Assembly: GCA_016932895.1 (NCBI GenBank)
Contig: JAFGCA010000126.1
Span: 1 to 8,733 of the forward strand
DNA from: Sedimentisphaerales bacterium
GTDB taxonomy: Bacteria; Planctomycetota; Phycisphaerae; Sedimentisphaerales; SG8-4
Length of the DNA: 8,733 bases
Reading direction: 5' to 3'
The first letter of the stretch is position 1. Each line of letters starts with the position of its first letter. The translations under genes were made by a program, and so were the position numbers. Positions 1-5,592 of this stretch are shown here, piece by piece. The notes beneath the pieces are model-generated. The model had not been told where the DNA came from. It did no database searches and was given only the letters and a program-made list of their open reading frames with translations.

Positions 1-157
1 CGGTTACGGCTCTTCGATCCCGGCCGTAACGACGGACCTTCTCTGCACAGGAGTAAGCTCGGTATGTCTCTACGAAGAAATCCATAGCTCCGCAGCTTTC
101 GCTTCGTGACTGTTTTCCTCTTTCCGGCGTCCCTGCGCCGTTGGGTTCGTCAGGCTA
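1..157 (-). ncRNA. Possible structured leader RNA or small RNA, class unknown
   Basis: This stretch lies directly downstream of a strong minus-strand promoter (164-192) and contains no plausible coding frame. Read as minus-strand RNA it holds several GC-rich hairpins. They are GGCG/CGCC around a six-base loop near 140-127, a GAAA-tetraloop hairpin (CGAAGC/GCUGCG with one A-G mismatch) near 105-90, and a perfect 8-bp stem (GUUACGGC/GCCGUAAC, positions 3-10 and 23-30) with a 12-nt loop at the window edge. The last could be a terminator or expression platform, but the bases that would show a T-run lie outside the window. The layout of promoter, folded leader and edge hairpin suggests a riboswitch or attenuator for a gene to the left, or an independent small RNA. 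The GAAA loop and a GAGCUAUGG segment vaguely recall c-di-GMP-I aptamers, but that family's hallmark core (GGACGCAAAGC) is absent, so I do not assign it. Confidence 0.3.
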
Positions 158-163
158 CCTGTT

Positions 164-192
164 ACTATACCGATCCGCCCCGATCCTGTCAA
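164..192 (-). promoter_or_regulatory. Sigma70-type promoter reading left
   Basis: On the minus strand a perfect -35 hexamer TTGACA (192-187) and a -10 hexamer TATAGT (169-164, 5 of 6 matching TATAAT) are separated by the ideal 17 bp. Transcription would start around 157 and run off the left edge. It is arranged divergently to the plus-strand promoter at 241-268, with 48 bp between the two -35 boxes. Confidence 0.5.
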
Positions 193-240
193 CACGCTTA
201 CTGGTTGTTTCCCTCTATTTTGGGATCATCCGGTTTTTCG

Positions 241-268
241 TTGACAGGGGCGAGGGAATGGGTATGAT
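241..268 (+). promoter_or_regulatory. Sigma70-type promoter reading into the repeat array
   Basis: A perfect -35 TTGACA (241-246) and a -10 TATGAT (263-268, 5 of 6 matching) are separated by 16 bp. The predicted start is near 275. No convincing gene follows for about 700 bp. The first thing transcribed is a stretch with poor coding character, then the 37-bp repeat array at 504-687. It could therefore drive a non-coding transcript or an unusually long leader for the sulfatase gene at 984. Confidence 0.5.
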
Positions 269-503
269 AAAAGACGAACAAAGAAAACGAGATCGTACCA
301 TGAGGAAGCCATGGTGAACTGTCCTTCGCCAACTCGCGTCCGCCAGGGCGGGTGTGTCGAATCCCGGTTCAATAGGCGGAAAGCAACGCTGTGGCAGGGA
401 GATCGGGGCAATGAATGTAAACATGGATTTAAGAAGCGTTTATGGCCGATTCTCCGGATTTTCGATACCTCCGTGGCAGGCTGCCGCAGGAAGCCGGCAT
501 CGG

Positions 504-687
504 GCGCCAAACGGACCCAATCCCGCGCCGGGACCCAGGCGCGCCAAACGAACCCAATCGGGCTCCGGGACCCGGGCGCGCCGAACGAACCCAATCGGAC
601 TCCGGGACCCGGGCGCGCCAAACGAACCCAATCGGACTCCGGGCACGGGCGCGCCAAACGAAGCCAATCGGCGGCAGGTGCGGTTGG
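504..687 (+). repeat. Tandem array of five 36-37 bp direct repeats (KRTQS/QTNPI/NEPN type)
   Basis: Units begin at 504, 541, 578, 615 and 651, giving periods of 37, 37, 37 and 36 bp. Each opens with the 19-nt core GCGCCAAACGAACCCAATC, and every copy differs from that consensus by at most one base. The rest of the unit is a GC-rich segment around CTCCGGGACCCGGG. Because 37 is not a multiple of three, a reading frame passes through three peptide versions in turn (KRTQS, QTNPI, NEPN), so no single protein repeat is maintained. The array ends in a hairpin (664-687) followed by a T-run. There are no unique spacers, so it is not CRISPR. I recall similar predicted peptides littering planctomycete databases, which suggests a dispersed intergenic repeat family. 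Confidence 0.9.
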
Positions 688-703
688 GTCTAAGTTCTTT
701 TTT
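664..703 (+). terminator. Weak terminator-like hairpin at the end of the repeat array
   Basis: CCAATCG (664-670) can pair with CGGTTGG (681-687), giving 7 pairs including one T-G, around a 10-nt loop. A run of six T follows at 698-703. The ten-base gap between stem and T-run is longer than in a normal intrinsic terminator, so termination is doubtful. The hairpin and T-run might instead be a conserved tail of the repeat family. Confidence 0.2.
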
Positions 704-970
704 GAAAAGGTGTTAGGGCGATATCGGGAGATTTGGGCCGCGCGAGAACAAAGCCAAATGTGGGCAGAGAAGTGGTTTTGGGGCAAATGGCATGAATAGG
801 GTGCGTGTGGCGTTGGATCGAACGGGGTCGATGGAAGGTGGTAGACCGCGCCCGCGACAGGTGGTCGCAAATGCGGCCGGATTGCGGTATGCTAATGATG
901 TGCGCCCGGTCGGGACGAGGCGGTTGCGATTCTCGTTGGCGTAGGCCACTGGGATTACTGCGAAGCATTT
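704..970 (+). other. Upstream region of the sulfatase gene, no gene seen
   Basis: I see no credible coding sequence here. A 6-bp hairpin (GGTCGC/GCGGCC with an AAAT loop, 863-878, one G-T pair) lies ten bases before a possible -10 box TATGCT (888-893). No good -35 box accompanies it at 16-18 bp, so the sulfatase promoter is uncertain. It could use this weak element, perhaps with an activator binding near the hairpin, or be read from the promoter at 241-268. Confidence 0.3.
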
Positions 971-983
971 GGGAGGTGAAGGA

Positions 984-2414
984 ATGAGCTACATGACTCG
1001 AAGAGGCTTTCTGGGGCTGATCGGCTGCGGAGCGGCGGGGATGGCTTTGCCCCGGTTGGCCGCACGGCAGAGACCCAGGCCTGGCAGGCCCAACATCGTC
1101 GTCATTCTTACCGACGATCAGGGCTACGCGGACATCAGTTTCAGCCGACATCACCCGAAGGAGGTCTCCACGCCGCACATGGATGCGCTCGCGCGCGAGG
1201 GCGTGTTCTTCACGCAGGGTTACATCAGCGGCAACGTCTGCTCGCCGACCCGCGCGGGGATCATGACGGGGCGGTACCAGCAGCGCGCGGGCATCTACAC
1301 CGCCGGGGAGGGCGGCAGCGGGCTGCCGCTGGCCGAGAAGATCTTCCCGCAGTTTCTCAAGCCCGCCGGCTACGTGTGCGGGGCGTTCGGCAAATGGCAC
1401 CTCGGGCTGACGCGCGAATACAGCCCCTGTGCGCGTGGCTTCGATGAGTTTTACGGATTCCTCGGTCGCGGTGCGCATGACTACTTCGACCTGGACAACC
1501 CGGACTCGCCGCTCTACCGGGGCTTCGATCCGATCCAGGACGAGGGCTACCTGACGAATCGTCTGACCGAGGAGGCCGTCTCTTTCATCCATCGGCACAA
1601 GGACCGGCCGTTCTTCTGCTATCTGGCTTATAACGCCGTGCACGCGCCGCCCCAGGCGCCGGAAGATGATATCAAACTCTTCGACACCGGCGATGAAACG
1701 CGTGACATCCTGATGGCCATGCTCAAACACCTGGATGCCGGGGTGGGTCGCGTTGTTGAGACGCTCAAGGCCGAAGGCGTCTGGGAGAACACGCTGCTCT
1801 TTTTCCTGACCGACAACGGCGGGTCGAAAGCGATGCACGCGGTCAATACCCCTCTGCGGGGCTTCAAGCAATGGAACTATGAAGGGGGAATCCGCACGCC
1901 GTTCGTCGTCTCGTGGCCCGCGCGGTTCAAGGGCGGCCGGAGCGTCGATACGCCGGTCATCTCGTTCGACATTATGCCCACCGCCCTCGATGCGGCCGGC
2001 GTGGCGGCGCCGACCGACAAACCGTTCGACGGCAAGAGCCTGCTGCCCGTTCTGGAAGGAAAGACCGGGACACTGCACGAGCAGCTCTTCTGGAGCGAGG
2101 GAGGCGGGTCCGGCGAATGGGCCGTACGCTGCGGGAAGTGGAAGCTCGTCGCGCAGAAGAAGAACGTGGAACTGTTCGATCTGGAGGCGGACCCATCGGA
2201 GACCAAGGCCCTCAATGACGAGTACCCGGAGAAGGTCCGGCAGCTTTCGGAGTCGTACGATGCGTGGCTCGAGCAGATGGCCGAGCCGGCAAGCGGACAG
2301 GGAAAACGCTGGACCGGTGACGTGCCGTCCGCACCGCCGGGCGGGCGACCGCCCCGCAGGCCGAAGCGCAGAAACGAAAGGGCCGCCGGTACGCTGAACG
2401 CGGATCGTCGATAG
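984..2414 (+). CDS. Cys-type sulfatase (arylsulfatase A family), Tat-exported
   Basis: This 476-residue protein should hydrolyse a sulfate ester, most likely on a sulfated polysaccharide or glycan outside the cytoplasm. The N-terminus has a twin-arginine motif (RRGFLG, residues 6-11) and a short hydrophobic stretch ending near LAA (25-27). The sulfatase core begins at NIVVILTDDQGY (37-48), whose two Asp bind calcium. The active-site motif C86-S-P-T-R90 is the formylglycine site, followed by GKWHLG (136-141, with K137 and H139), H220 in HAPP and DNGG (277-280, calcium and sulfate contacts). Length is normal for the family. The last 40 or so residues are Pro/Arg-rich and probably unstructured. 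ATG 984 is chosen because GGAGG (972-976) sits 7 nt upstream; the frame also opens at TTG 969. Substrate cannot be told. The required maturase (anSME or FGE) is not in the window. The gene converges on the next one with 31 bp between stops, holding only a weak 5-bp hairpin (2427-2439). Confidence 0.93.
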   Translation: MSYMTRRGFLGLIGCGAAGMALPRLAARQRPRPGRPNIVVILTDDQGYADISFSRHHPKEVSTPHMDALAREGVFFTQGYISGNVCSPTRAGIMTGRYQQRAGIYTAGEGGSGLPLAEKIFPQFLKPAGYVCGAFGKWHLGLTREYSPCARGFDEFYGFLGRGAHDYFDLDNPDSPLYRGFDPIQDEGYLTNRLTEEAVSFIHRHKDRPFFCYLAYNAVHAPPQAPEDDIKLFDTGDETRDILMAMLKHLDAGVGRVVETLKAEGVWENTLLFFLTDNGGSKAMHAVNTPLRGFKQWNYEGGIRTPFVVSWPARFKGGRSVDTPVISFDIMPTALDAAGVAAPTDKPFDGKSLLPVLEGKTGTLHEQLFWSEGGGSGEWAVRCGKWKLVAQKKNVELFDLEADPSETKALNDEYPEKVRQLSESYDAWLEQMAEPASGQGKRWTGDVPSAPPGGRPPRRPKRRNERAAGTLNADRR

Positions 2415-2445
2415 AGGCCGGGGGCCGCGAAGCCTTCGCCTGTCT

Positions 2446-4317
2446 TCAGTTCGCCCCGAGCATCGTGACGGTGGGGGCGCGCAGATTCGTCAGTCGGGTC
2501 TTCAGCTCGATGACCCGCCGTGCGGCGATGTCCAATGCCTCCCGGGCGATGCGCGTTCGCGCGGTCACGGGATCGAACTGCGAGGCCCGCGCCCACTGGT
2601 GTTGGACCACGCCGGACTGCCGCCGGAGGATTTCGAGCTGCGCCTTCTTCTCGGCCATGTCGATAGCCATCCGGCTCAAGTCGTCGTTGTACCCTTCGAG
2701 CCGGGCGCCGCCGGCCGACTTGCTCAGCTCCTCACGTCGCCGGGCCAGCTCGATCTTGGCTCGGGTCAGATTCTCGTTCGCCCGGGCCAGCTCCGCCGTG
2801 GACAGACGACCGGCATCCGCTTGCTTCCGCAGCGTATTCAGGGTCTCTATGTGCATCTGGACGAGCTTCTCCAACTCCCGCGTCACTGTGTCTGCTTCCA
2901 GTTTGCGGCCGGTCTCGTCTTCGGTTCGGGCAATCTGTTCCTGAATCGCCATGCGTCGCGCCTCCAGCCCGGCCAGCTCCAGTTCCAGAGTCCCGATCTC
3001 CCGCGACAGCTCATGCCTCTGGGAGATGAGGGTTCGAGCGTCCATCTCGCCGGCGGGGGCGTCCTCCCAAGCGTCGAGCGTCTCAAACGACTCGGCCGTT
3101 CCAACGACAACCACGTTGTCTTTGATCTGGTAGGTCAATTCCGCGAATCCTCCACCGAGGGCTTTGAGCATGACTTCCAGCGCGGTCTTGACCTGAACAT
3201 TGGGCAGCGGGTCCAGGTCGATAGGGTTGGTCGGCTCCACGTCTGCATTTTCCAGCAAATCGCGCCACATCACGGCGATTTGCAGGGGCGGCGCCACGGA
3301 GTTTCTCAATACCTCGACAGCCTCGGAGAATGGCATCTCGGGGCTGAGCATGCTCAGATCGACGATGGTGCTCAGTTGGTCCTCGACTGCCATACTGGCG
3401 GCGGAGCGAAGGCCTCTGACTTGCGCAAGCTGCTCCTCGGCATTTTCCCACTGGGATTGGGCCAGGTCCACCTGTGCAGCGAGCTCGCGGCGATGCTGTT
3501 CGTGGATGGTTCCGAGAGCACGGCGCAGGTTCTCGACCACGGCCACTGCAAATCCCTGTGCCACCGGCCTGAGGTCTTCGTCCAGCTCCACCCAGAACTC
3601 GACGCTGACGCTTTGCTCCCGGCTCGTGGTTTGCCCGGGTGCGGCCTGGCCGCCGTACATGCCGCCCATCATGCCGCCGCCGTATCCGCCCATACCCTGA
3701 CCGCCCATCATGCCGCCGTATCCGCCCGTGCTCTGGCCTCCCATCATGGCGCCGACGTATCCGCCCCTACCCTGGCCGCCCATCCCGGCGGATCCTTCTG
3801 CCGGTTGCTCGTCCGTGGGCTGTATGGAATTGGGAGCGTCGTTCGTGCTGTTTCCCCCCGTGCTGCGTTTCTTCTCTCTGGCAGGGGGCGGATCAACGTG
3901 TCTCATGGGTTCCTGGCGGGACATGGCCTCCATCTCGGCCATCATCATCGCCTCGTACCCCGGTTCCATAGGCATGCGGGACCTGCCGGAGGCTGGTCCA
4001 ATTCGCATGGCCTCGATCTTGAGCAGGCTCTCGGCCTGGCGTCTGTCGGACGGGCGAACGCCCAGCACCTCTTGCGCCGCCTTGCCGACCACGCCGGGAC
4101 TGTAGAGCAGGTGCATGAGAGTTTCGCCGTTGAGCCAGATGACGTCGGGGTCCGTGGTGATCTTGACCATGCAGCTTGCCGTGCGCGTGTTGGACACGGC
4201 GCTTGCCGAAGCGTTGGGTTCGCTGGCGATGTTCTCCCGCTCTGCCGCCTCCATGGGCGACGTGGTGATGAGCAGGCTTACGATTAGGGATGCGATCAGA
4301 CACGTCGAGGTTCGCAT
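2446..4317 (-). CDS. Exported protein with STN-like domain, Gly/Met-rich repeats and long coiled coils
   Basis: This 623-residue protein starts with a signal peptide (residues 1-25, hydrophobic CLIASLIVSLLITT). After a poorly conserved N-terminal part comes a Gly/Met/Gln/Tyr-rich tandem repeat (179-224). Then follow a helical stretch (about 255-300) and a compact domain around 320-410 (MPFSEAVEVLRNS ... VQVKTALEVMLKALGGG ... YQIKDNVVVVGT). That alternation of helix and strand resembles the secretin/TonB short N-terminal (STN) domain. A long charged coiled coil fills about 425-605. It is the last gene of the sigma-factor operon and overlaps the preceding gene by 22 bp. ATG 4317 is chosen because AGGAG (4329-4325) lies 7 nt before it and the signal peptide begins there; an in-frame upstream extension to 4398 lacks these. 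By analogy with STN domains that contact FecR-type anti-sigma factors it may be the periplasmic sensor or target of the signalling pair. That role is inference. Confidence 0.85.
   Translation of the reverse strand: MRTSTCLIASLIVSLLITTSPMEAAERENIASEPNASASAVSNTRTASCMVKITTDPDVIWLNGETLMHLLYSPGVVGKAAQEVLGVRPSDRRQAESLLKIEAMRIGPASGRSRMPMEPGYEAMMMAEMEAMSRQEPMRHVDPPPAREKKRSTGGNSTNDAPNSIQPTDEQPAEGSAGMGGQGRGGYVGAMMGGQSTGGYGGMMGGQGMGGYGGGMMGGMYGGQAAPGQTTSREQSVSVEFWVELDEDLRPVAQGFAVAVVENLRRALGTIHEQHRRELAAQVDLAQSQWENAEEQLAQVRGLRSAASMAVEDQLSTIVDLSMLSPEMPFSEAVEVLRNSVAPPLQIAVMWRDLLENADVEPTNPIDLDPLPNVQVKTALEVMLKALGGGFAELTYQIKDNVVVVGTAESFETLDAWEDAPAGEMDARTLISQRHELSREIGTLELELAGLEARRMAIQEQIARTEDETGRKLEADTVTRELEKLVQMHIETLNTLRKQADAGRLSTAELARANENLTRAKIELARRREELSKSAGGARLEGYNDDLSRMAIDMAEKKAQLEILRRQSGVVQHQWARASQFDPVTARTRIAREALDIAARRVIELKTRLTNLRAPTVTMLGAN
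3646..3783 (-). repeat. In-gene Gly/Met-rich tandem repeat, period 36-39 bp
   Basis: Within the STN-like protein gene the plus-strand string TATCCGCCC recurs at 3683, 3719 and 3758, marking a 36- to 39-bp period. The protein units are variants of GGQGMGGYGGGMM (12-13 residues), covering residues 179-224. The repeat keeps the reading frame, unlike the intergenic array. It is probably a flexible linker. Copy number may vary between strains. Confidence 0.8.
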
Positions 4318-4898
4318 TTTCGCTCTCCTTTTGTGTTCGAGTTGTTGATACGATGTTCCTGGATTTGGGACAGTCTCTCCCGGGCGACGTCGGCCCATTG
4401 ATTCTCGGGGAAGAGCTGGATGATCTCTTTATAGGCTTCGACGGCCGAGTCGGTCTGGCGGAGCTGCTTGTAAAGCCGGTCCGCCTGGTAGAGCATCGTA
4501 AAGGCGGCCTTGTCCACCTGGCGCTCGATCTCCGCCTCCGGGTCGGGGATGCTCGCCAGCTCGGCCTCCAGGGTCGCCAGTTGTCCTTCCTGCCGGTCTT
4601 TCTCGAGCACTTCATGCACGAGCTTCAACACCGCGTCGGTCTGCGTCTGCAACTGCCGGAGCTGTGCTTCAACCGTCGCGATCCGTTGCTGCGGTGGTGG
4701 CGTGCGTGCCGGGCGCAGGCAGAGGGTCGCCACGCCGGCTCCGATCAGGAGAACGGCCGCAGCGGGCAAAGAGGCTATTTTCAATCGCCTGCGGAACACC
4801 CGCCGGCGGATTTCACCGCTGTGCGGTTGCCGAAACACCGGGGCGCCGGCGGCTTCGTCCGCACGCTGCAGCAACTCTTTGAGTCGTTCGTCACTCAC
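4296..4898 (-). CDS. Single-pass membrane protein with TPR-like tail, probable anti-sigma factor
   Basis: This 200-residue protein has a cytoplasmic N-terminus of about 40 residues ending in an Arg-rich stop-transfer cluster (31-38). One transmembrane helix (41-61) follows, then a Pro-rich hinge, a coiled coil (about 70-115) and a TPR-like helical pair in the periplasm (about 131-180, YQADRLYKQL ... AVEAYKEIIQLFPENQWADVA). It starts with GTG at 4898, overlapping the sigma-factor stop by 4 bp (GTGA), with AAGGA (4908-4904) 5 nt upstream. Position and topology are those of an anti-sigma factor that holds the preceding ECF sigma factor at the membrane. No zinc-binding HxxxCxxC motif is present in the N-terminus, so it is not a canonical ZAS-type anti-sigma. 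It could instead be a YbgF/BamD-like scaffold protein. Function is inferred from context. Confidence 0.82.
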   Translation of the reverse strand: MSDERLKELLQRADEAAGAPVFRQPHSGEIRRRVFRRRLKIASLPAAAVLLIGAGVATLCLRPARTPPPQQRIATVEAQLRQLQTQTDAVLKLVHEVLEKDRQEGQLATLEAELASIPDPEAEIERQVDKAAFTMLYQADRLYKQLRQTDSAVEAYKEIIQLFPENQWADVARERLSQIQEHRINNSNTKGERKCEPRRV

Positions 4899-5458
4899 GC
4901 TTTTCCTTCGATCAGTTGGGCCAGGTCTTCTCTGAGGCGCTTTCGCGCGCGATTGAGCCGGACCTGCATGACGTTGGGCGATATACCCAGCATTTCACAA
5001 ATCTCATTTGTCTCCAGCTCTTGCAGGTATCGCAGAACGACGACCTCGCGGTATTTCGCGGGCAGGGCCTGTACGGCCCGGCGGACCCGGCCAAAGGTCT
5101 CGGCCGCCATCGCGGTCTCTTCGGCATTCCGGCCGCGAGCCGGGGCCGGTCCGGCCTCCTCCAGCGGTGTCCGTCGCAGACGCAAGATGCGCCGATAGCG
5201 ATAGCTGCGACAGCGATTGATCGTGATGGTAAAGAGCCAGGTCCGCAGGTGACAGTCCCCGCGAAATGTCCTCAGACCCGTAAAGGCCGCGACGAAGACG
5301 TCCTGAACGAGATCTTCCACGTCCTGCGGCCATCCGAGCAAACGGTTGGCCAGAGCCGCAATCGCGGCCGAATGTCTCTCCACGATCCCGTCGAACGCGG
5401 AATCGTCTCCCCGACGGAAACGCTCCACCAGGGCCAGTTCCTCGGATTCCTTCGCCAT
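4895..5458 (-). CDS. ECF-type RNA polymerase sigma factor
   Basis: This 187-residue sigma70-family protein has only regions 2 and 4, the hallmark of extracytoplasmic-function sigma factors. Region 2 spans about residues 9-90 (ALVERFRRGDDSAFDGIVERH ..., core-binding DVEDLVQDVFVAAF, then TFRGDCHLRTWLFTITINRCRSYRRR-like -10 recognition). Region 4 is the C-terminal helix-turn-helix (LPAKYREVVVLRYLQELETNEICEMLGIS ... VRLNRARKRLRE). ATG 5458 is chosen because it places region 2 at the usual distance from the N-terminus. In-frame alternatives are ATG 5467, ATG 5479 and GTG 5509, and none has a clear Shine-Dalgarno sequence. The gene begins an operon with its probable anti-sigma factor and an exported STN-like protein. 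A terminator upstream isolates it from metK. Its regulon cannot be read from the window. Confidence 0.92.
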   Translation of the reverse strand: MAKESEELALVERFRRGDDSAFDGIVERHSAAIAALANRLLGWPQDVEDLVQDVFVAAFTGLRTFRGDCHLRTWLFTITINRCRSYRYRRILRLRRTPLEEAGPAPARGRNAEETAMAAETFGRVRRAVQALPAKYREVVVLRYLQELETNEICEMLGISPNVMQVRLNRARKRLREDLAQLIEGKA

Positions 5459-5491
5459 GGCTGCCATATTAGACGCCATCGGCGGCGCAAA

Positions 5492-5520
5492 CTTACAGAA
5501 ATCTCGCACGCCCGCGACAA
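5492..5520 (-). promoter_or_regulatory. Possible promoter of the sigma-factor operon
   Basis: TTGTCG (5520-5515) and TGTAAG (5497-5492) are 17 bp apart on the minus strand, each matching 4 of 6 consensus bases. It lies in the short space between the metK terminator and the sigma gene, where an operon promoter is expected. Transcription would begin near 5485, leaving a leader of about 27 nt before ATG 5458. No clear ECF-type promoter (GGAAC -35) for autoregulation is seen. Confidence 0.3.
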
Positions 5521-5535
5521 AACATGGGCGGACAC

Positions 5536-5567
5536 AAAAAAAGCCCGGTTTGAGGCCCGGGCTTTTT
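5536..5567. terminator. Strong bidirectional intrinsic terminator between metK and the sigma operon
   Basis: GCCCGG (5543-5548) and CCGGGC (5557-5562) form a 6-bp GC stem, extended by A-T pairs to 11 bp, around an 8-nt loop. It is flanked by seven A (5536-5542) and five T (5563-5567), so it can terminate on either strand. On the minus strand it begins 26 nt after the metK stop and ends in U7, which makes it the metK terminator. Confidence 0.88.
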
Positions 5568-5592
5568 CGAATAAGATGAACCGCGTGAGTAC

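Noticed and set aside
1..157. c-di-GMP-I, cobalamin, SRP RNA or RNase P RNA on the minus strand
   Set aside because: The hallmark cores of each were looked for and not found. Only fragments recall c-di-GMP-I, so the class is left open.
504..687. CRISPR array
   Set aside because: Repeats are head to tail with a recurring, near-identical filler rather than unique spacers, and no cas gene is present.
311..799. Plus-strand ORF of 162 codons spanning the repeat array, with a promoter upstream and a weak AGGA four bases before ATG
   Set aside because: Third codon positions before the array are only a little over half G or C by rough count, unlike the neighbouring genes. The array portion changes peptide with each 37-bp unit, and the protein resembles nothing with a domain. 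It is best explained by the stop-poor repeat.
226..870. Minus-strand ORF of 214 codons over the same region
   Set aside because: It is open only because the repeat and its GC-rich flanks lack stops on this strand too. It has no ribosome-binding site and no recognisable domain.
2599..4287. Plus-strand ORF of 562 codons opposite the STN-like protein gene
   Set aside because: It is an antisense shadow in high-GC DNA, rich in His/Leu/Gly with no domain. The minus-strand frame has a signal peptide, a ribosome-binding site and operon context.
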